From positions 62,001 through 126,000 of the IMG/VR virus record IMGVR_UViG_3300031707_002715: 64,000 nt of DNA; one strand, given 5' to 3'. The notes beneath the pieces are model-generated. The model made no database searches. It was not told where the DNA came from and saw only the letters and a list, made by a program, of their open reading frames with translations. The stretch comes from a virus. Positions 8,416 through 17,718 of this stretch are shown here, one piece after another; position 1 is the stretch's first letter, and the number at the start of each line of letters is the position of its first letter. The position numbers were made by a program, and so were the translations under genes.

Positions 8416-11298
8416 ATGTCAACATTAGACTATGGCACTGGTGTTTCAAGAACATTGCAACCTGAATTTCACGGTTTTGACACGATAGTCTTTCAAGATG
8501 GTAAACCTGTTCTTGATTCAGAGCTTAATTTGTTGTTTGATGTCGTATCTGATAAATTTCAAAAATATATTTCTAATCAAGCACAAAGCGGTTTTCTTAA
8601 CGTGCCGTCATTTGTGTTCGATGTTACTTGGCCAAACAAATTTCAAATGCCTCAAGACATTGCTATTGTAAATGGTCATCAAATCAACGTTCTTTCTCAC
8701 GGCGATTCATTTATTGAATTGAATCCTGCATCGCTCGGTAGCGGCAATAATAGATATGATTTTTTATTTCTAGAAGTTTGGAAAGTAGAACTGTCTGGTG
8801 GCACTACAGACTATAAACCAGATGCGACTCACATTTATAAAGAAGGTAATGTCCAAAATACATTAAGCACATTAGACGATGATATTATCGATCCTATAAT
8901 TGTAGCTACTTATCCTGAAACTACAAAACGCGTACAAATTCAATATAGGATTCGTATTCAAGAAAATGATCCGAGCTTCATACTCAATTCGCAAAATTCA
9001 AATATATTTGACAGTATAACTTATGCTCAAGGCGGAGCATTAGTGCCTGTAAATCCATTTAACTTTTCAAATTTAGGTGCATCGACGGGCGATTATGGAT
9101 TGTGGCGCGCAGGAAACGGCGATGCTTCTTCGAGGCTACAATTAAAGAGCGTTGATGGTTATGTATATGCGATACCTATCGCATTAGTTTTCAGGAGATC
9201 GCAAGCGCCTTACATAGATGAAGATATTAACGGACAACAGGCGTCCGATGTCGCGATAGGTGGAACTTCAGATAGACCTGATGGATTATTTTATGATTCA
9301 GTTGCTAGCGCTGATGTCATTGATTTACGACACAATGTCGTTTTTGGTAAGCAAATAACTTATGATGAGATACTGAAAACAGCTATTAAAGACTTATTAA
9401 CTGGCCAGAACAAGACTAAACGACAGATCGCTGTGAAATACGATGCATTAAGTGACATTGCTATAACGGGATATTCGATTGTTGGTGCAGCTGACAAGAC
9501 GAGGACGACGATTAGCGACTTACAAACGACTATCGTTTCAAATGTTGTGAGACTTAATGTCGGCGACACTGATCCTTCTCAAGATTTTTATACTAGTAGA
9601 GCAGCTGGCAATTGGCAAATTGGAGATACTATAACGGTTAAAGCGCCTGCTGGATCGCCGGCAGGAACGATTATTTTAGGCACAGATGATGCTAGCGTGA
9701 GCACGAAACCCTTTGTGTATAGAAATAATGCGGGATTAATCAATGTAGCAGGCTCGTGGTTGAATACAGGCACTGCAACTGCTATATTTACTATTAATGA
9801 AAATATAACTGCCCAAGAAATATGGGTCACATATGATGTGCAATATCCAAATAATCAGGGCATGTCTTATATAGCTGATGACGTAATAAAAGTCGATTAT
9901 ACAAATGCTGCATCATTTCCAACTGTGCAAACTTCATATGTGCCTCATAGCGGAATTGTTCGTGCAAGTACAAATCTAGCTAATACATCGTTATATTTAT
10001 CGAGACATTCTAAACAGTTGAATTTTACGCATGCTGCAACCATCAATAGTTATGCCGCAAATTACCAGTTTACTAAGCATAACAAACAAATTAGCATAAC
10101 CCCAATCATTTCATCTACGACTACGATCAACGGTTCTACTCGAACGTTATTTACTAATAACACTAGCGCTACAACTAGAGAGTTATATTTACCGTTTGCT
10201 ACGAATAAGACGTGGATGGTTCGAGGCGTTTATACTACTCAGTCTGGTACGACTGAAATAGCTACTGAAGTATTTGCTAGCCAAAATCCATCATTGATTT
10301 CAGGTCATGTGTTTAAGCATCCGACAGCAGTTACTCAATATTCATTTGCAAAAATTACATCGATGGTCTACGTGCCGACTAGCACAGAGCTAGTTTCAAC
10401 AGGTGCGTGGTCGCCGGTATACAAGCAGAGTTCAAATGGCAATATAGACTTATTTGTCCTCGTTAATAGTAGCGGTGTAGAATATGTGCCGCCATCGTCT
10501 AATACGGCAGATTTCGTCATGGCTTATAGGAGTATCCCGACAAATAGAGTTAATGCTTATGTAGCTAGTAGCGTTGCACCGATCGATAATTGGATTAAAG
10601 TTCGTGATGATGCGACGATTATTGACGGCCAACAATTATGGGTTGATATGGATTATATTGGAGAACCTCATGATGGAGCCCAGGTAAAGATAGCTTATAA
10701 ATATTTACCATACCAAGGCTTAGTCGATACTTCGTCAGGTCTTCAATTGGATGCAATCATAAAAGCTTTAGGTGGTTTTATACATTCTGATGGTACTGGT
10801 AATGTCACTGCTAATATTGATCTAAAGACTTATCCACGAACATTAATATCTTATTTACCAACGCCATTAAATATCGAATATCTATTAAAAGGCGATTCGA
10901 TTACTGGCGTTACAAGCCTCGGTAAATATAATTCAAACGATGTATGTCACGTGGATACTAGTTTACTAGAATATGCTACAACAGATCAATCCATGTTGAA
11001 AATAGACGACATCATCACTGCTAGATTTAATGTAGCTTTAAATGCGATTGAACGAGGTGGTAATGAAGCTACTGCGTTAAAGTCGATTATGTTATTACCG
11101 TTAGCAGTTGCAAATTACAAGCAAGTAGTTATATTTGGATTAGCTATTACGACGAACAATTTTGCATTTAAAAACGAATTAATCTTGTATGTATGGACGT
11201 ATACTAATAATAATACAGCTAATCAATTGACATCGGCAGATGCAACTCATATAGGTGTTGACTTTTATTTCATAAATAAACGACCATTAGTAAAGTAA
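8416..11298 (+). CDS. Large baseplate/tail-fibre-like structural protein
   Basis: 960 aa, preceded by CAGGAGTGATTA. The N-terminal ~120 residues include 'FQDGKPVLDSELNLLFDVVS' and later 'YDFLFLEVWKVELSGG', as in DUF4815-type phage baseplate or fibre proteins. The rest is Thr/Ser/Asn/Gly-rich beta sequence with no cysteine clusters, transmembrane segments or catalytic signature. The size, order and composition fit a baseplate wedge or long-fibre component. The family name is inferred from pattern. Confidence 0.6.
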   Translation: MSTLDYGTGVSRTLQPEFHGFDTIVFQDGKPVLDSELNLLFDVVSDKFQKYISNQAQSGFLNVPSFVFDVTWPNKFQMPQDIAIVNGHQINVLSHGDSFIELNPASLGSGNNRYDFLFLEVWKVELSGGTTDYKPDATHIYKEGNVQNTLSTLDDDIIDPIIVATYPETTKRVQIQYRIRIQENDPSFILNSQNSNIFDSITYAQGGALVPVNPFNFSNLGASTGDYGLWRAGNGDASSRLQLKSVDGYVYAIPIALVFRRSQAPYIDEDINGQQASDVAIGGTSDRPDGLFYDSVASADVIDLRHNVVFGKQITYDEILKTAIKDLLTGQNKTKRQIAVKYDALSDIAITGYSIVGAADKTRTTISDLQTTIVSNVVRLNVGDTDPSQDFYTSRAAGNWQIGDTITVKAPAGSPAGTIILGTDDASVSTKPFVYRNNAGLINVAGSWLNTGTATAIFTINENITAQEIWVTYDVQYPNNQGMSYIADDVIKVDYTNAASFPTVQTSYVPHSGIVRASTNLANTSLYLSRHSKQLNFTHAATINSYAANYQFTKHNKQISITPIISSTTTINGSTRTLFTNNTSATTRELYLPFATNKTWMVRGVYTTQSGTTEIATEVFASQNPSLISGHVFKHPTAVTQYSFAKITSMVYVPTSTELVSTGAWSPVYKQSSNGNIDLFVLVNSSGVEYVPPSSNTADFVMAYRSIPTNRVNAYVASSVAPIDNWIKVRDDATIIDGQQLWVDMDYIGEPHDGAQVKIAYKYLPYQGLVDTSSGLQLDAIIKALGGFIHSDGTGNVTANIDLKTYPRTLISYLPTPLNIEYLLKGDSITGVTSLGKYNSNDVCHVDTSLLEYATTDQSMLKIDDIITARFNVALNAIERGGNEATALKSIMLLPLAVANYKQVVIFGLAITTNNFAFKNELILYVWTYTNNNTANQLTSADATHIGVDFYFINKRPLVK

Positions 11299-11487
11299 AG
11301 AATGATTTGTAATTTTTTAATCTACAATTTAATAAATAAAATTTTTGTAAATTAATTTTAAAACGAAACATAATATAAACGACAAATTCAATTTCTGTTA
11401 TCATTTATATACAACTTTTATCTTCTGTTTTCTATGGAAGACGAAGAAGTAAAAGAAAAACAGAATAATTAATAAAAGAACTTAAAA

Positions 11488-12582
11488 ATGATTAGATCAT
11501 CAGAACATATCTTAAAATACCAAACAGATTCAAAGTCTACTTTACTGTCTCAACTATTCAAAGACTACAAACAAGACCTTCAATTCTTTATTGACTTACT
11601 CTGGAACAAACAATTACCCCTAAAAAAGAACTTATCTTCTAAAATTCTACCTTCAAATATTTTAAAACACTCTCAATACAAACAAATACTCTATAAACAA
11701 GCATCTGAAATTATAAGATCTAATTTGACTAAAAAGAAAACTTCAAAACCAATAATTAAAAACATTTCAATTAACATAGACTCAAGACTATTTGATATAC
11801 AAAAAGATTCAAAAGAATTTGATGAATTTGTTCATTTAAGATTGCCTTACTTTCAAGACAACAAAAAAAGAGCTTTGCATATAAGACTTCCTATACGTTA
11901 TCATAAGCAGTCTTTGAAGTTTAAAGATTGGAATAGAGATAGCAGTATTAAGTTGAAAGAGATTAATGGGCATTATTTTGTAATTTATAGTTATGAGAAA
12001 CAAGAACCAGAGAAGAAGATAATTGGAAAAGACATTGGAATAGACCAGGGTTATAAAAAGTTAATAGTGACATCTGATGGAAGATTTATTGGAAAAGAGT
12101 TTGAAGAATTGTATGAAAGAATTTCAAATAAGGAACAAGGTAGTAGAAATTTTAAAGATTTGTTAATTGAAAGAGATAAAAAGATTAATGAGATTATAAA
12201 CAATGTTGATTTTAGAGATGTTAAGCAGATAGTAATAGAGAATTTGAAAGATGTTAAAAGAAATTCAAAGAAAAGAATTTATAAGAGATTTATGAACAAG
12301 TTACAAAGATGGAGTTACCCAAAGGCAATAAATAAGTTAGAACGACTTTGTGAAGAGAATGGTATTCTTTTGACAAAGATTGATCCAGCTTATACATCTC
12401 AGACTTGTTCTAAATGTGGATCTGTGCATAAAGAGAACAGATTGTTAGAGTTCTTTAAGTGTGTGGATTGTGGGTATGAGACTGATGCGGATTATAATGC
12501 ATCAGTGAATATCTTACATAGAGGAGTTTATAATCCCTCTACCACAAAAGAATTTTTGAACATTGTTGATAATAAAAGATAA
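11488..12582 (+). CDS. tnpB: TnpB RNA-guided nuclease, orphan (no TnpA)
   Basis: 364 aa, Lys/Asn-rich. The RuvC-like acidic residues lie in 'GIDQGYKKL', 'IVIENLKDV' and 'ETDADYNAS'. Between the second and third is the four-Cys zinc finger 'CSKCGS..CVDCG'. TnpB proteins are RNA-guided DNA nucleases that recognise a transposon-adjacent motif and use an RNA from the element's right end. No Y1 transposase lies beside it. The 189 nt upstream contain a hairpin-capable 'TTCTGTTTTCT ... AGAAAAACAGAA' arrangement at about 11423-11466, which may be the left end. Codon use is even more A/T-rich than in its neighbours. It sits between virion genes, so it is an insertion in the structural operon. It is a different TnpB subtype from the four others in the window. 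Confidence 0.9.
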   Translation: MIRSSEHILKYQTDSKSTLLSQLFKDYKQDLQFFIDLLWNKQLPLKKNLSSKILPSNILKHSQYKQILYKQASEIIRSNLTKKKTSKPIIKNISINIDSRLFDIQKDSKEFDEFVHLRLPYFQDNKKRALHIRLPIRYHKQSLKFKDWNRDSSIKLKEINGHYFVIYSYEKQEPEKKIIGKDIGIDQGYKKLIVTSDGRFIGKEFEELYERISNKEQGSRNFKDLLIERDKKINEIINNVDFRDVKQIVIENLKDVKRNSKKRIYKRFMNKLQRWSYPKAINKLERLCEENGILLTKIDPAYTSQTCSKCGSVHKENRLLEFFKCVDCGYETDADYNASVNILHRGVYNPSTTKEFLNIVDNKR

Positions 12583-12601
12583 TGTCAAAAGTAATTATAT
12601 A

Positions 12602-12754
12602 TATGTATTTAAAGATGAATCAGCTACAAGCAAATTACCAACATTACGTATAGAGTTTAAACCAGACGATCCAAGAATGTGGAGAGAATGGAGGATTTGT
12701 CATAGTGATACAATGATTAATAAAGAAAAAGAAAGTGATAGAATTAGATGGTAA
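12602..12754 (+). pseudogene. Start-less C-terminal coding fragment downstream of tnpB
   Basis: An open frame just after tnpB encodes a credible acidic/aromatic protein tail ('LRIEFKPDDPRMWREWRICH') ending in TAA, but it has no usable in-frame start or ribosome site. It may be the 3' remnant of a phage gene split by the tnpB element, or part of the element's right end. No matching 5' part was found upstream of the element. Confidence 0.3.
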
Positions 12755-13080
12755 GAATCTATGCTACTATAATCTACGTTTTTTTGCAATTAACATAGCG
12801 ACAATTAAAGTTATTCTCACAAAGTAAACTAAATTCCCTCTCTCCTCTCTCAACGTCTTGCATTTTATTTCTCTACATCGCAGCTCCACTACTCACTCAA
12901 ACACTTATTACCTACTCATAAACATTGACCATCTCTTGTGTCTATCTTGTACATGCGATGGTCGAAATGAAGAATTTTGATAGCCTATTGATAAGTACTC
13001 TTACATGATGAGCAACTTAAGTATTTGAGAATTTAAGAAGAGTAAGCGAGAGTGAGTCGAATCTATAAAAAGGAGTTGCC
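12755..13080. other. 326-nt intergenic region with a long hairpin
   Basis: No credible gene. It contains a 9-bp inverted repeat, TTGACCATC ... GATGGTCGA (12925-12965), with a 23-nt loop. There are several CTC-rich stretches, and the motif CTACTATAATCTAC at 12764-12777, which recurs at 15017. It ends in an AAAAGGAG ribosome site for the next gene. It could be a leader transcript of the three-gene module that follows. Confidence 0.35.
12764..12777 (+). repeat. CTACTATAATCTAC motif, copy 1
   Basis: A 14-nt sequence containing TATAAT, repeated exactly at 15017-15030. The two copies bracket the three structural genes 13081-14996. It could be a -10-like promoter element or the footprint of insertion of that module. 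No convincing -35 is visible. Confidence 0.4.
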
Positions 13081-13632
13081 ATGTATTTCGTAGGAAAAAT
13101 TTCTGACAAATCTTTAGTTGAAACATCGGGTACTTATTTACCTGATGATCCACCTGATGCAGCAATCCTAACGAATATCAAGGCTCGGTTAGGTGGAGTC
13201 GACGCTGATTATTCTGTGTATCATATTAGTAATACAGGATCAGATGCACAGAGAGTTTTAGCAGGTGACTCCGTAGCTTTAACCTGGACTGGCGACTCCG
13301 TAACAGGAATTTCTTTTGCGTCCGAAGATGCTAAAAAATGGATACAGTCATCTATCGATAAAACTTCTATTCTTGCTGATGGAGTCGAAGAAGCGATTAT
13401 CAATATGACTATTCTTACTGCTAATAAATCAGGAACGGATACTTCATTTAATGGAAACCTCGACATCAATATCGGAACACCTACAGGTAGGAATAAATAC
13501 AGGTTCTATTTTTATAATGGAGTAGCATCAAGTTCACTAAAAACTACTAATGCTGGAAAATTTACAATACCAGCAGGAAGAATGACTGACTATCGAATCG
13601 ATAACACTGTAACTTTAGAAGCAATTCAATAA
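13081..13632 (+). CDS. Putative virion protein (beta-rich), unrecognised family
   Basis: 183 aa, with AAAAGGAG 6 nt before the ATG. It is rich in Gly, Ser, Thr and Asp, with alternating hydrophobic strands, a Tyr/Phe-rich segment ('RNKYRFYFYNGVASSS') and no transmembrane or catalytic motif. It begins a three-gene + strand set with 10-nt gaps. The composition fits a small tail, head-decoration or fibre-associated protein. I do not recognise the family. Confidence 0.55.
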   Translation: MYFVGKISDKSLVETSGTYLPDDPPDAAILTNIKARLGGVDADYSVYHISNTGSDAQRVLAGDSVALTWTGDSVTGISFASEDAKKWIQSSIDKTSILADGVEEAIINMTILTANKSGTDTSFNGNLDINIGTPTGRNKYRFYFYNGVASSSLKTTNAGKFTIPAGRMTDYRIDNTVTLEAIQ

Positions 13633-13642
13633 GGAGGATCAA

Positions 13643-13933
13643 ATGAGTCTTTTAAGCGTATACAATCTTAAGGCAAATGCAGAGTTTAAAGCCAGGGTAG
13701 CATCTTCTGTTGCTAAAGCGGCGTATGATGTTCTCAACGAAAGTCCAGCGACCACTAATCATGCTGCACGAGTAGTGTGGGCTAAAGCAGCTATGAAAGA
13801 CGCGGCACCAGTCGCGGAGCAGATGTTGTGGACTATAGTTCAAAATGCAACGATTCAATCGTCTGGAACAACCTCGACAGATAACGACATCCAGTTTGTC
13901 GTTAATTCAAATATAGACTATTTTGCAGTATAG
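13643..13933 (+). CDS. Conserved phage structural-module protein (TTNHA type)
   Basis: 96 aa, with AAGGAGG 6 nt before the ATG. The N-terminal helix 'FKARVASSVAKAAYDVLNE' is followed by 'TTNHAARVVWAKAAM' and ends with 'DNDIQFVVNSNIDYFAV'. This pattern (TTNHA..., then S/N-D-x-DI-x-F-x-VNS) recurs in small hypothetical proteins in the tail or neck modules of many phages. Role unknown. It ends in TAG, which matters because a CUA suppressor tRNA is encoded at 62.9 kb. Confidence 0.65.
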   Translation: MSLLSVYNLKANAEFKARVASSVAKAAYDVLNESPATTNHAARVVWAKAAMKDAAPVAEQMLWTIVQNATIQSSGTTSTDNDIQFVVNSNIDYFAV

Positions 13934-13943
13934 GATGTAATTA

Positions 13944-14996
13944 GTGGCTACAATAAAATCAGTACAGAAAGGCACTGTTTCATTTGCTGGTACAGATACC
14001 AGCAAGACTGCTACCATTACTTCTATAACTATCGCTAATTCTGTCCTGTATTTCACTAGTTCTGGTTACACTTCTACTCAACCAAACTACAACTGTGTCA
14101 GAGGTGCAATTACTAACGGCACTACTCTAACCTTTACAAGAGGAAGTAGTGCAAATCCTAATACTCTTCAAGTAGAATTCTATGTCGTTGAATTTACATC
14201 AGGTGTAACAGTACAACGAGGGTCTGAGAATCTTGATGATCTAGCGTCAGCTAATGTAACTATAACAAGTTCTAGCCTTACAACTTCGTGGTCAACATGC
14301 TCATGGAGTATGGATGGTTTCACGATGCGTAGAGGGCATTTCATGGTTCATTATCTGAGTACTACCACGAATTTAGCACTAGTTAGAGGAGTTACTGGAG
14401 ATCCATGTGTTGTAGAGTGGCAGGTGATAACATACGATAATGCTACAGTACAGCAAGTGACAAAATCCTTGCTAACGACAGACACATCAGCCACCTCTAC
14501 AATAACATCTGTAACAACAACGAAGACATTTTTAGAATTCTCGTATTCGTCGACTACAACAGGGGCTTTTGAGAATAGAAATTGCTGGAATTCCTATCTT
14601 ACAAACGCCACGACAATCACTTACAGTAGAGATACTGCTCTTTTTAACTCTACTACCAGAGATTATGTAATAAGTATATCAGACTCCATTGCAGTACAGA
14701 GGGGTGAGAAAGCTGTCGCTTCTGGAACTGCAACGACTACCAATGCCTTGACTGCCATAGTAATAGCCAATTCCTTTGCACATTCGTTAAACACGCCAGG
14801 CATCTGTAAGAATGATGACAGCGATGGCGATAGTTGGAATTCTGATAAAAACGGAATAAAGTTAAAGTTTAATTCTACTACAGAGTTAAATTTTGCCAGA
14901 AATACCTCTACTTCTAATGTTACCTGCTCATGGGAAGTGGTGGAGTGGACTGCTGCTGCAGCAAAACCTGTTTTTATTATGATTTGGATAAGTTAA
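13944..14996 (+). CDS. Fibre-like protein with tandem VQRG repeats
   Basis: 350 aa with a GTG start, 8 nt after the previous stop. Three related ~110-residue units are seen. Each starts near 'SVQKGT'/'QQVTKSL', has a T-rich 'TSATSTITSVTTTKTFLEFS' strand, an aromatic/N/R turn ('CVRGAITNGTTLTF', 'CWNSYLTNATTITY'), and closes with 'TSGVTVQRGSE' or 'SIAVQRGE'. Such VQRG-type repeats occur in uncharacterised phage fibre or decoration proteins. Probably an exposed trimeric or repeated beta module. The host receptor is unknown. Confidence 0.6.
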   Translation: MATIKSVQKGTVSFAGTDTSKTATITSITIANSVLYFTSSGYTSTQPNYNCVRGAITNGTTLTFTRGSSANPNTLQVEFYVVEFTSGVTVQRGSENLDDLASANVTITSSSLTTSWSTCSWSMDGFTMRRGHFMVHYLSTTTNLALVRGVTGDPCVVEWQVITYDNATVQQVTKSLLTTDTSATSTITSVTTTKTFLEFSYSSTTTGAFENRNCWNSYLTNATTITYSRDTALFNSTTRDYVISISDSIAVQRGEKAVASGTATTTNALTAIVIANSFAHSLNTPGICKNDDSDGDSWNSDKNGIKLKFNSTTELNFARNTSTSNVTCSWEVVEWTAAAAKPVFIMIWIS

Positions 14997-15016
14997 AAAC
15001 GTATCGGTTTCTCATA

Positions 15017-15030
15017 CTACTATAATCTAC
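15017..15030 (+). repeat. CTACTATAATCTAC motif, copy 2
   Basis: Exact second copy of the 14-nt motif at 12764, located in the 125-nt gap between two convergent gene blocks. The rest of the gap holds no clear terminator. Confidence 0.4.
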
Positions 15031-15121
15031 ACTTTAACTCCCTGTTATTTTCTACGTTTTTATACATGATTATAAAATTATGATAAATAATAAAGGCGCA
15101 GCAAGTGCTCTCTATGATAAA

Positions 15122-16333
15122 TTATTTTGCTTTTACTGATAAATCCACACTAAGATCTTTAGCAGCTTTTACTTTTAAAAGATCAATTAAATCATTTGCA
15201 TTATTCGCTTTACCATCGCTATTACCCATTAAAATTTGTGGCACCCAATTACCTTGATAACCTTTAACTGCTTCTGCATACATGCTATCAATACGTATAA
15301 CAGCCGCAAGCTTCTTATCAAGCGCGCCATCTGCTGCCATGATTAACTGGCGCTTCTTAGCTTCACCTTCACCTTCTAATATTAAAGCTTGCTTTTTATG
15401 TCCAGCTGCTACTTCTTGTAAAATAGCGACATCTCTATCTTTTTCTGCGGCCGTCACTGCTTCAACTTTAATCTTCTCTTGTTCCCATTTAGCTTGCATT
15501 GCTATTGCTCGACCTTTCGCTTCTGTAGTAATCGCTTCTTGCTGTGCTCTCAATGCTTCTTGTTTAGCCACTTCAGTCCTAAGCGCTTGTTCTCTTCGGA
15601 GCTGAATAGCGTCATCAACAGCTTTTTCAAAGTCAGGCACACCAATCTGGCATGAAGTAACTTTGCATCCCAATTCCATTAAAATGTGTTTCGTTCTCTT
15701 TGGCTGTCCCGTTGGATCACGAGCAATCGCAGTTAAAACTTTCTTTTCGACTTTTGCTATCCTCTCATTACCATTAGTCTCCCAAACAGTATCAATTGTA
15801 GTAATCGGCACTGTCACATACATACCAAACATTAATTGGTCTTCAATATCTTGTTGCATTAAAGCAAGCGTTTGCGCAGCTTCTTGAGCGCCTCGTAAAT
15901 TCGCAGCTAGCTTAAAAGCGTTTTGAACGACTGGAACTATACCATTTTCTACAAAATGATCGTAACCACCTGAATATTGTCTAATAATTTCAATGATTTG
16001 TTTTTCAGTATTTGGTAATTGAATTCTAACAAGACCATTTAATTTAGCTTTTCCAAGATCACAAAATTGAACTACTATTGGTTCAATTTGAGCAGAGCTT
16101 TTGTCTTTTGCATCTCCAATACTAATAGTCACGACTTGCTTAAGAATTTCTACTCGTGACCATAACTTAAATGTCGGTCCTGGATTCATTTTAACTCGCA
16201 TATGACCCGTAAGACTCTGCAAAAACATGTACTCACCTTGATGATTAAATGCCACTATCCCTGTACACAATGGTATCAAAATTACCAACAATACGACGCC
16301 AATTATAAGTTTAATTAAACTTGTAGCACTCAC
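15122..16333 (-). CDS. SPFH/prohibitin-like membrane scaffold protein
   Basis: 403 aa. The N-terminal membrane anchor is at residues ~8-28 ('LIIGVVLLVILIPLCTGIVA'). A band-7 domain follows ('NPGPTFKLWSRVEILKQVVT', 'VRIQLPNTEKQIIEI'), and then a long Ala/Glu/Lys/Gln coiled coil at ~225-345 as in flotillin and HflK/C. SPFH proteins form ring or cage scaffolds in membranes and often control proteases or lipid domains. The start overlaps the preceding small membrane gene by 4 nt, so the two are probably made together. In a phage it could protect or remodel the host membrane during infection (inference). Confidence 0.8.
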   Translation of the reverse strand: MSATSLIKLIIGVVLLVILIPLCTGIVAFNHQGEYMFLQSLTGHMRVKMNPGPTFKLWSRVEILKQVVTISIGDAKDKSSAQIEPIVVQFCDLGKAKLNGLVRIQLPNTEKQIIEIIRQYSGGYDHFVENGIVPVVQNAFKLAANLRGAQEAAQTLALMQQDIEDQLMFGMYVTVPITTIDTVWETNGNERIAKVEKKVLTAIARDPTGQPKRTKHILMELGCKVTSCQIGVPDFEKAVDDAIQLRREQALRTEVAKQEALRAQQEAITTEAKGRAIAMQAKWEQEKIKVEAVTAAEKDRDVAILQEVAAGHKKQALILEGEGEAKKRQLIMAADGALDKKLAAVIRIDSMYAEAVKGYQGNWVPQILMGNSDGKANNANDLIDLLKVKAAKDLSVDLSVKAK

Positions 16334-16611
16334 AAATCCTCCTTTAAATAATTGTTTGCTGCTCTTGTATGTGCTTTTCGTACTTTTTTTGGCATGACTA
16401 CACTGCTTATATTAGCTTCAACATCTTTTGTTAAATCTTGTAACTCTTTATCTTTTGTTACCTTTTCATTAGCTAATAAAGCTCTACTCTTTCTTGTACA
16501 ATACTCAAATGCCAATTTAACTTCTGGTATTTTAAGAAACCAAAATTTAAACAACAAAAATATCACGATAAGCATCACGAGTAAATCTACAACTAAATAT
16601 ATAACACTCAT
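16330..16611 (-). CDS. Small single-pass membrane protein, SPFH partner
   Basis: 93 aa. Transmembrane helix at residues ~4-26 ('IYLVVDLLVMLIVIFLLFKF') followed by a basic helical tail. It is preceded by TAGGAGAGTAAA, in which the upstream gene's TAG stop is part of the ribosome site, and it is coupled to the SPFH gene by an ATGA overlap. NfeD-like partners often accompany SPFH proteins, but this one shows no NfeD signature. Probably a subunit or anchor of the same complex. Confidence 0.6.
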   Translation of the reverse strand: MSVIYLVVDLLVMLIVIFLLFKFWFLKIPEVKLAFEYCTRKSRALLANEKVTKDKELQDLTKDVEANISSVVMPKKVRKAHTRAANNYLKEDL

Positions 16612-16620
16612 TTTACTCTC

Positions 16621-17679
16621 CTACGTAAATTGAAACGAACTACCAGCGTAAGGTTCTCTGCGCAGTGATTTAAATTGAGGTGCAGTCGTTCTTTTACCTT
16701 CTGTACTCACTAATGACAAATACACATAATGTTTGTCGCCATGCAAGACGCCTTGGCCGACAAGCTGTTCATTTTCAAATTTCATCATTGTTAGTTCACC
16801 GATTCTTTCAAGTACTCTATAACCAACATTCAATTGAATAGTCTGACCGACAATGTGTTGAACATTGTCGTGAAATGCATTTTTCATTTGATCATATTGC
16901 GTCGTCAAATCTTCAATTGAATTTACTTTCTCTAAATCAATTGCCGGACTATTAATAGTAGCACCTTCATTTTGAATTATACGTACTGCCTCCGCACCAT
17001 AACTGTCACGAATAATTGCTCGCCAACTCTTTTTCCAACTATCATATTTCGGTAATACGTCGATAGCAATAATCCTACCATTTATCATAACGATAGCACC
17101 GAGCTGTTTATTAACAGGCTCAAACTGTGCTACAAATTGTTCGAGCCGATCTTCAAATTGGCTGTAAAATAATTGTAAACCATTAGTGCGACAATCAATG
17201 CCTTTTGACCACGTCGATAAAGTATCCCATAAAGCTCCTGTATCAGCTTCTTCAAATGTTGCTTTTTTAATAGCGATGCCCCTTAATGACGGCGGTAAAA
17301 TCATAAATGAATCTTGTTTAATTTTAGACATGTCAAAATGACCTGCTTGACTAGCCTGAACACAATTAGCAGGTATAAGCTTTGCATTGGCAGCTTTTAT
17401 TAAATGTGCATAAGGTACAGTGCGATCTTGAGCGTGTTGATTTCGATCGATCATCGTCCAGCCCTGCATTACGATACCAATATTACCGCTAGCATTTTTA
17501 AATTCTAAAGTATTATATTGCGGATCAGATTTCAATGTTACATCATTTATGTCAGCAACATTAGTGAATTCTACGTCGCTAATTATAGGTATCACTGTCA
17601 TATTACCGACGCTCTGAATGTTGCTGCGATCAACAACATATCCAACAAGTAATTCTTGGATTTGTAACATATCTGGCAT
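16621..17679 (-). CDS. ARPP-1-like protein, putative ADP-ribose/RNA-repair-associated domain
   Basis: 352 aa, no transmembrane segments. The N-terminal half has the layout of the ARPP-1 superfamily: 'VGNMTVIPI', then 'YNTLEFKNASGNIGIVMQGW', then 'MIDRNQHAQDRTVPYAHLIK' and 'LIPANCVQASQAGHF', matching the family's '..G..L.gakQnR.l...v.v....IPv.CVE.ghW' path. ARPP-1 has been described near ADP-ribose, NAD and RNA-repair genes, which agrees with the Ro60-like and CCA-adding genes beside it. The Cys and His are present, but the usual Trp is Phe. Ends in TAG. The assignment is from pattern and could be wrong. Confidence 0.45.
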   Translation of the reverse strand: MPDMLQIQELLVGYVVDRSNIQSVGNMTVIPIISDVEFTNVADINDVTLKSDPQYNTLEFKNASGNIGIVMQGWTMIDRNQHAQDRTVPYAHLIKAANAKLIPANCVQASQAGHFDMSKIKQDSFMILPPSLRGIAIKKATFEEADTGALWDTLSTWSKGIDCRTNGLQLFYSQFEDRLEQFVAQFEPVNKQLGAIVMINGRIIAIDVLPKYDSWKKSWRAIIRDSYGAEAVRIIQNEGATINSPAIDLEKVNSIEDLTTQYDQMKNAFHDNVQHIVGQTIQLNVGYRVLERIGELTMMKFENEQLVGQGVLHGDKHYVYLSLVSTEGKRTTAPQFKSLRREPYAGSSFQFT

Positions 17680-17718
17680 TTTAACCTCACTTGCATAAAC
17701 TTTAATATGATTTTTTCA

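Noticed and set aside
12925-12965. The 9-bp hairpin as a terminator.
   Set aside because: A 23-nt loop and no T-run on either strand; noted only as a possible leader structure.
1-15000. Possibility that TAG is generally recoded to an amino acid in this genome.
   Set aside because: The largest structural genes are open with standard stops and contain no in-frame TAG. TAG is often embedded in the next gene's ribosome site, as expected for a real stop.
15282-15887. Frames of 107 and 74 aa on the + strand opposite the SPFH gene.
   Set aside because: Shadows of the coiled-coil coding sequence; no start signals.
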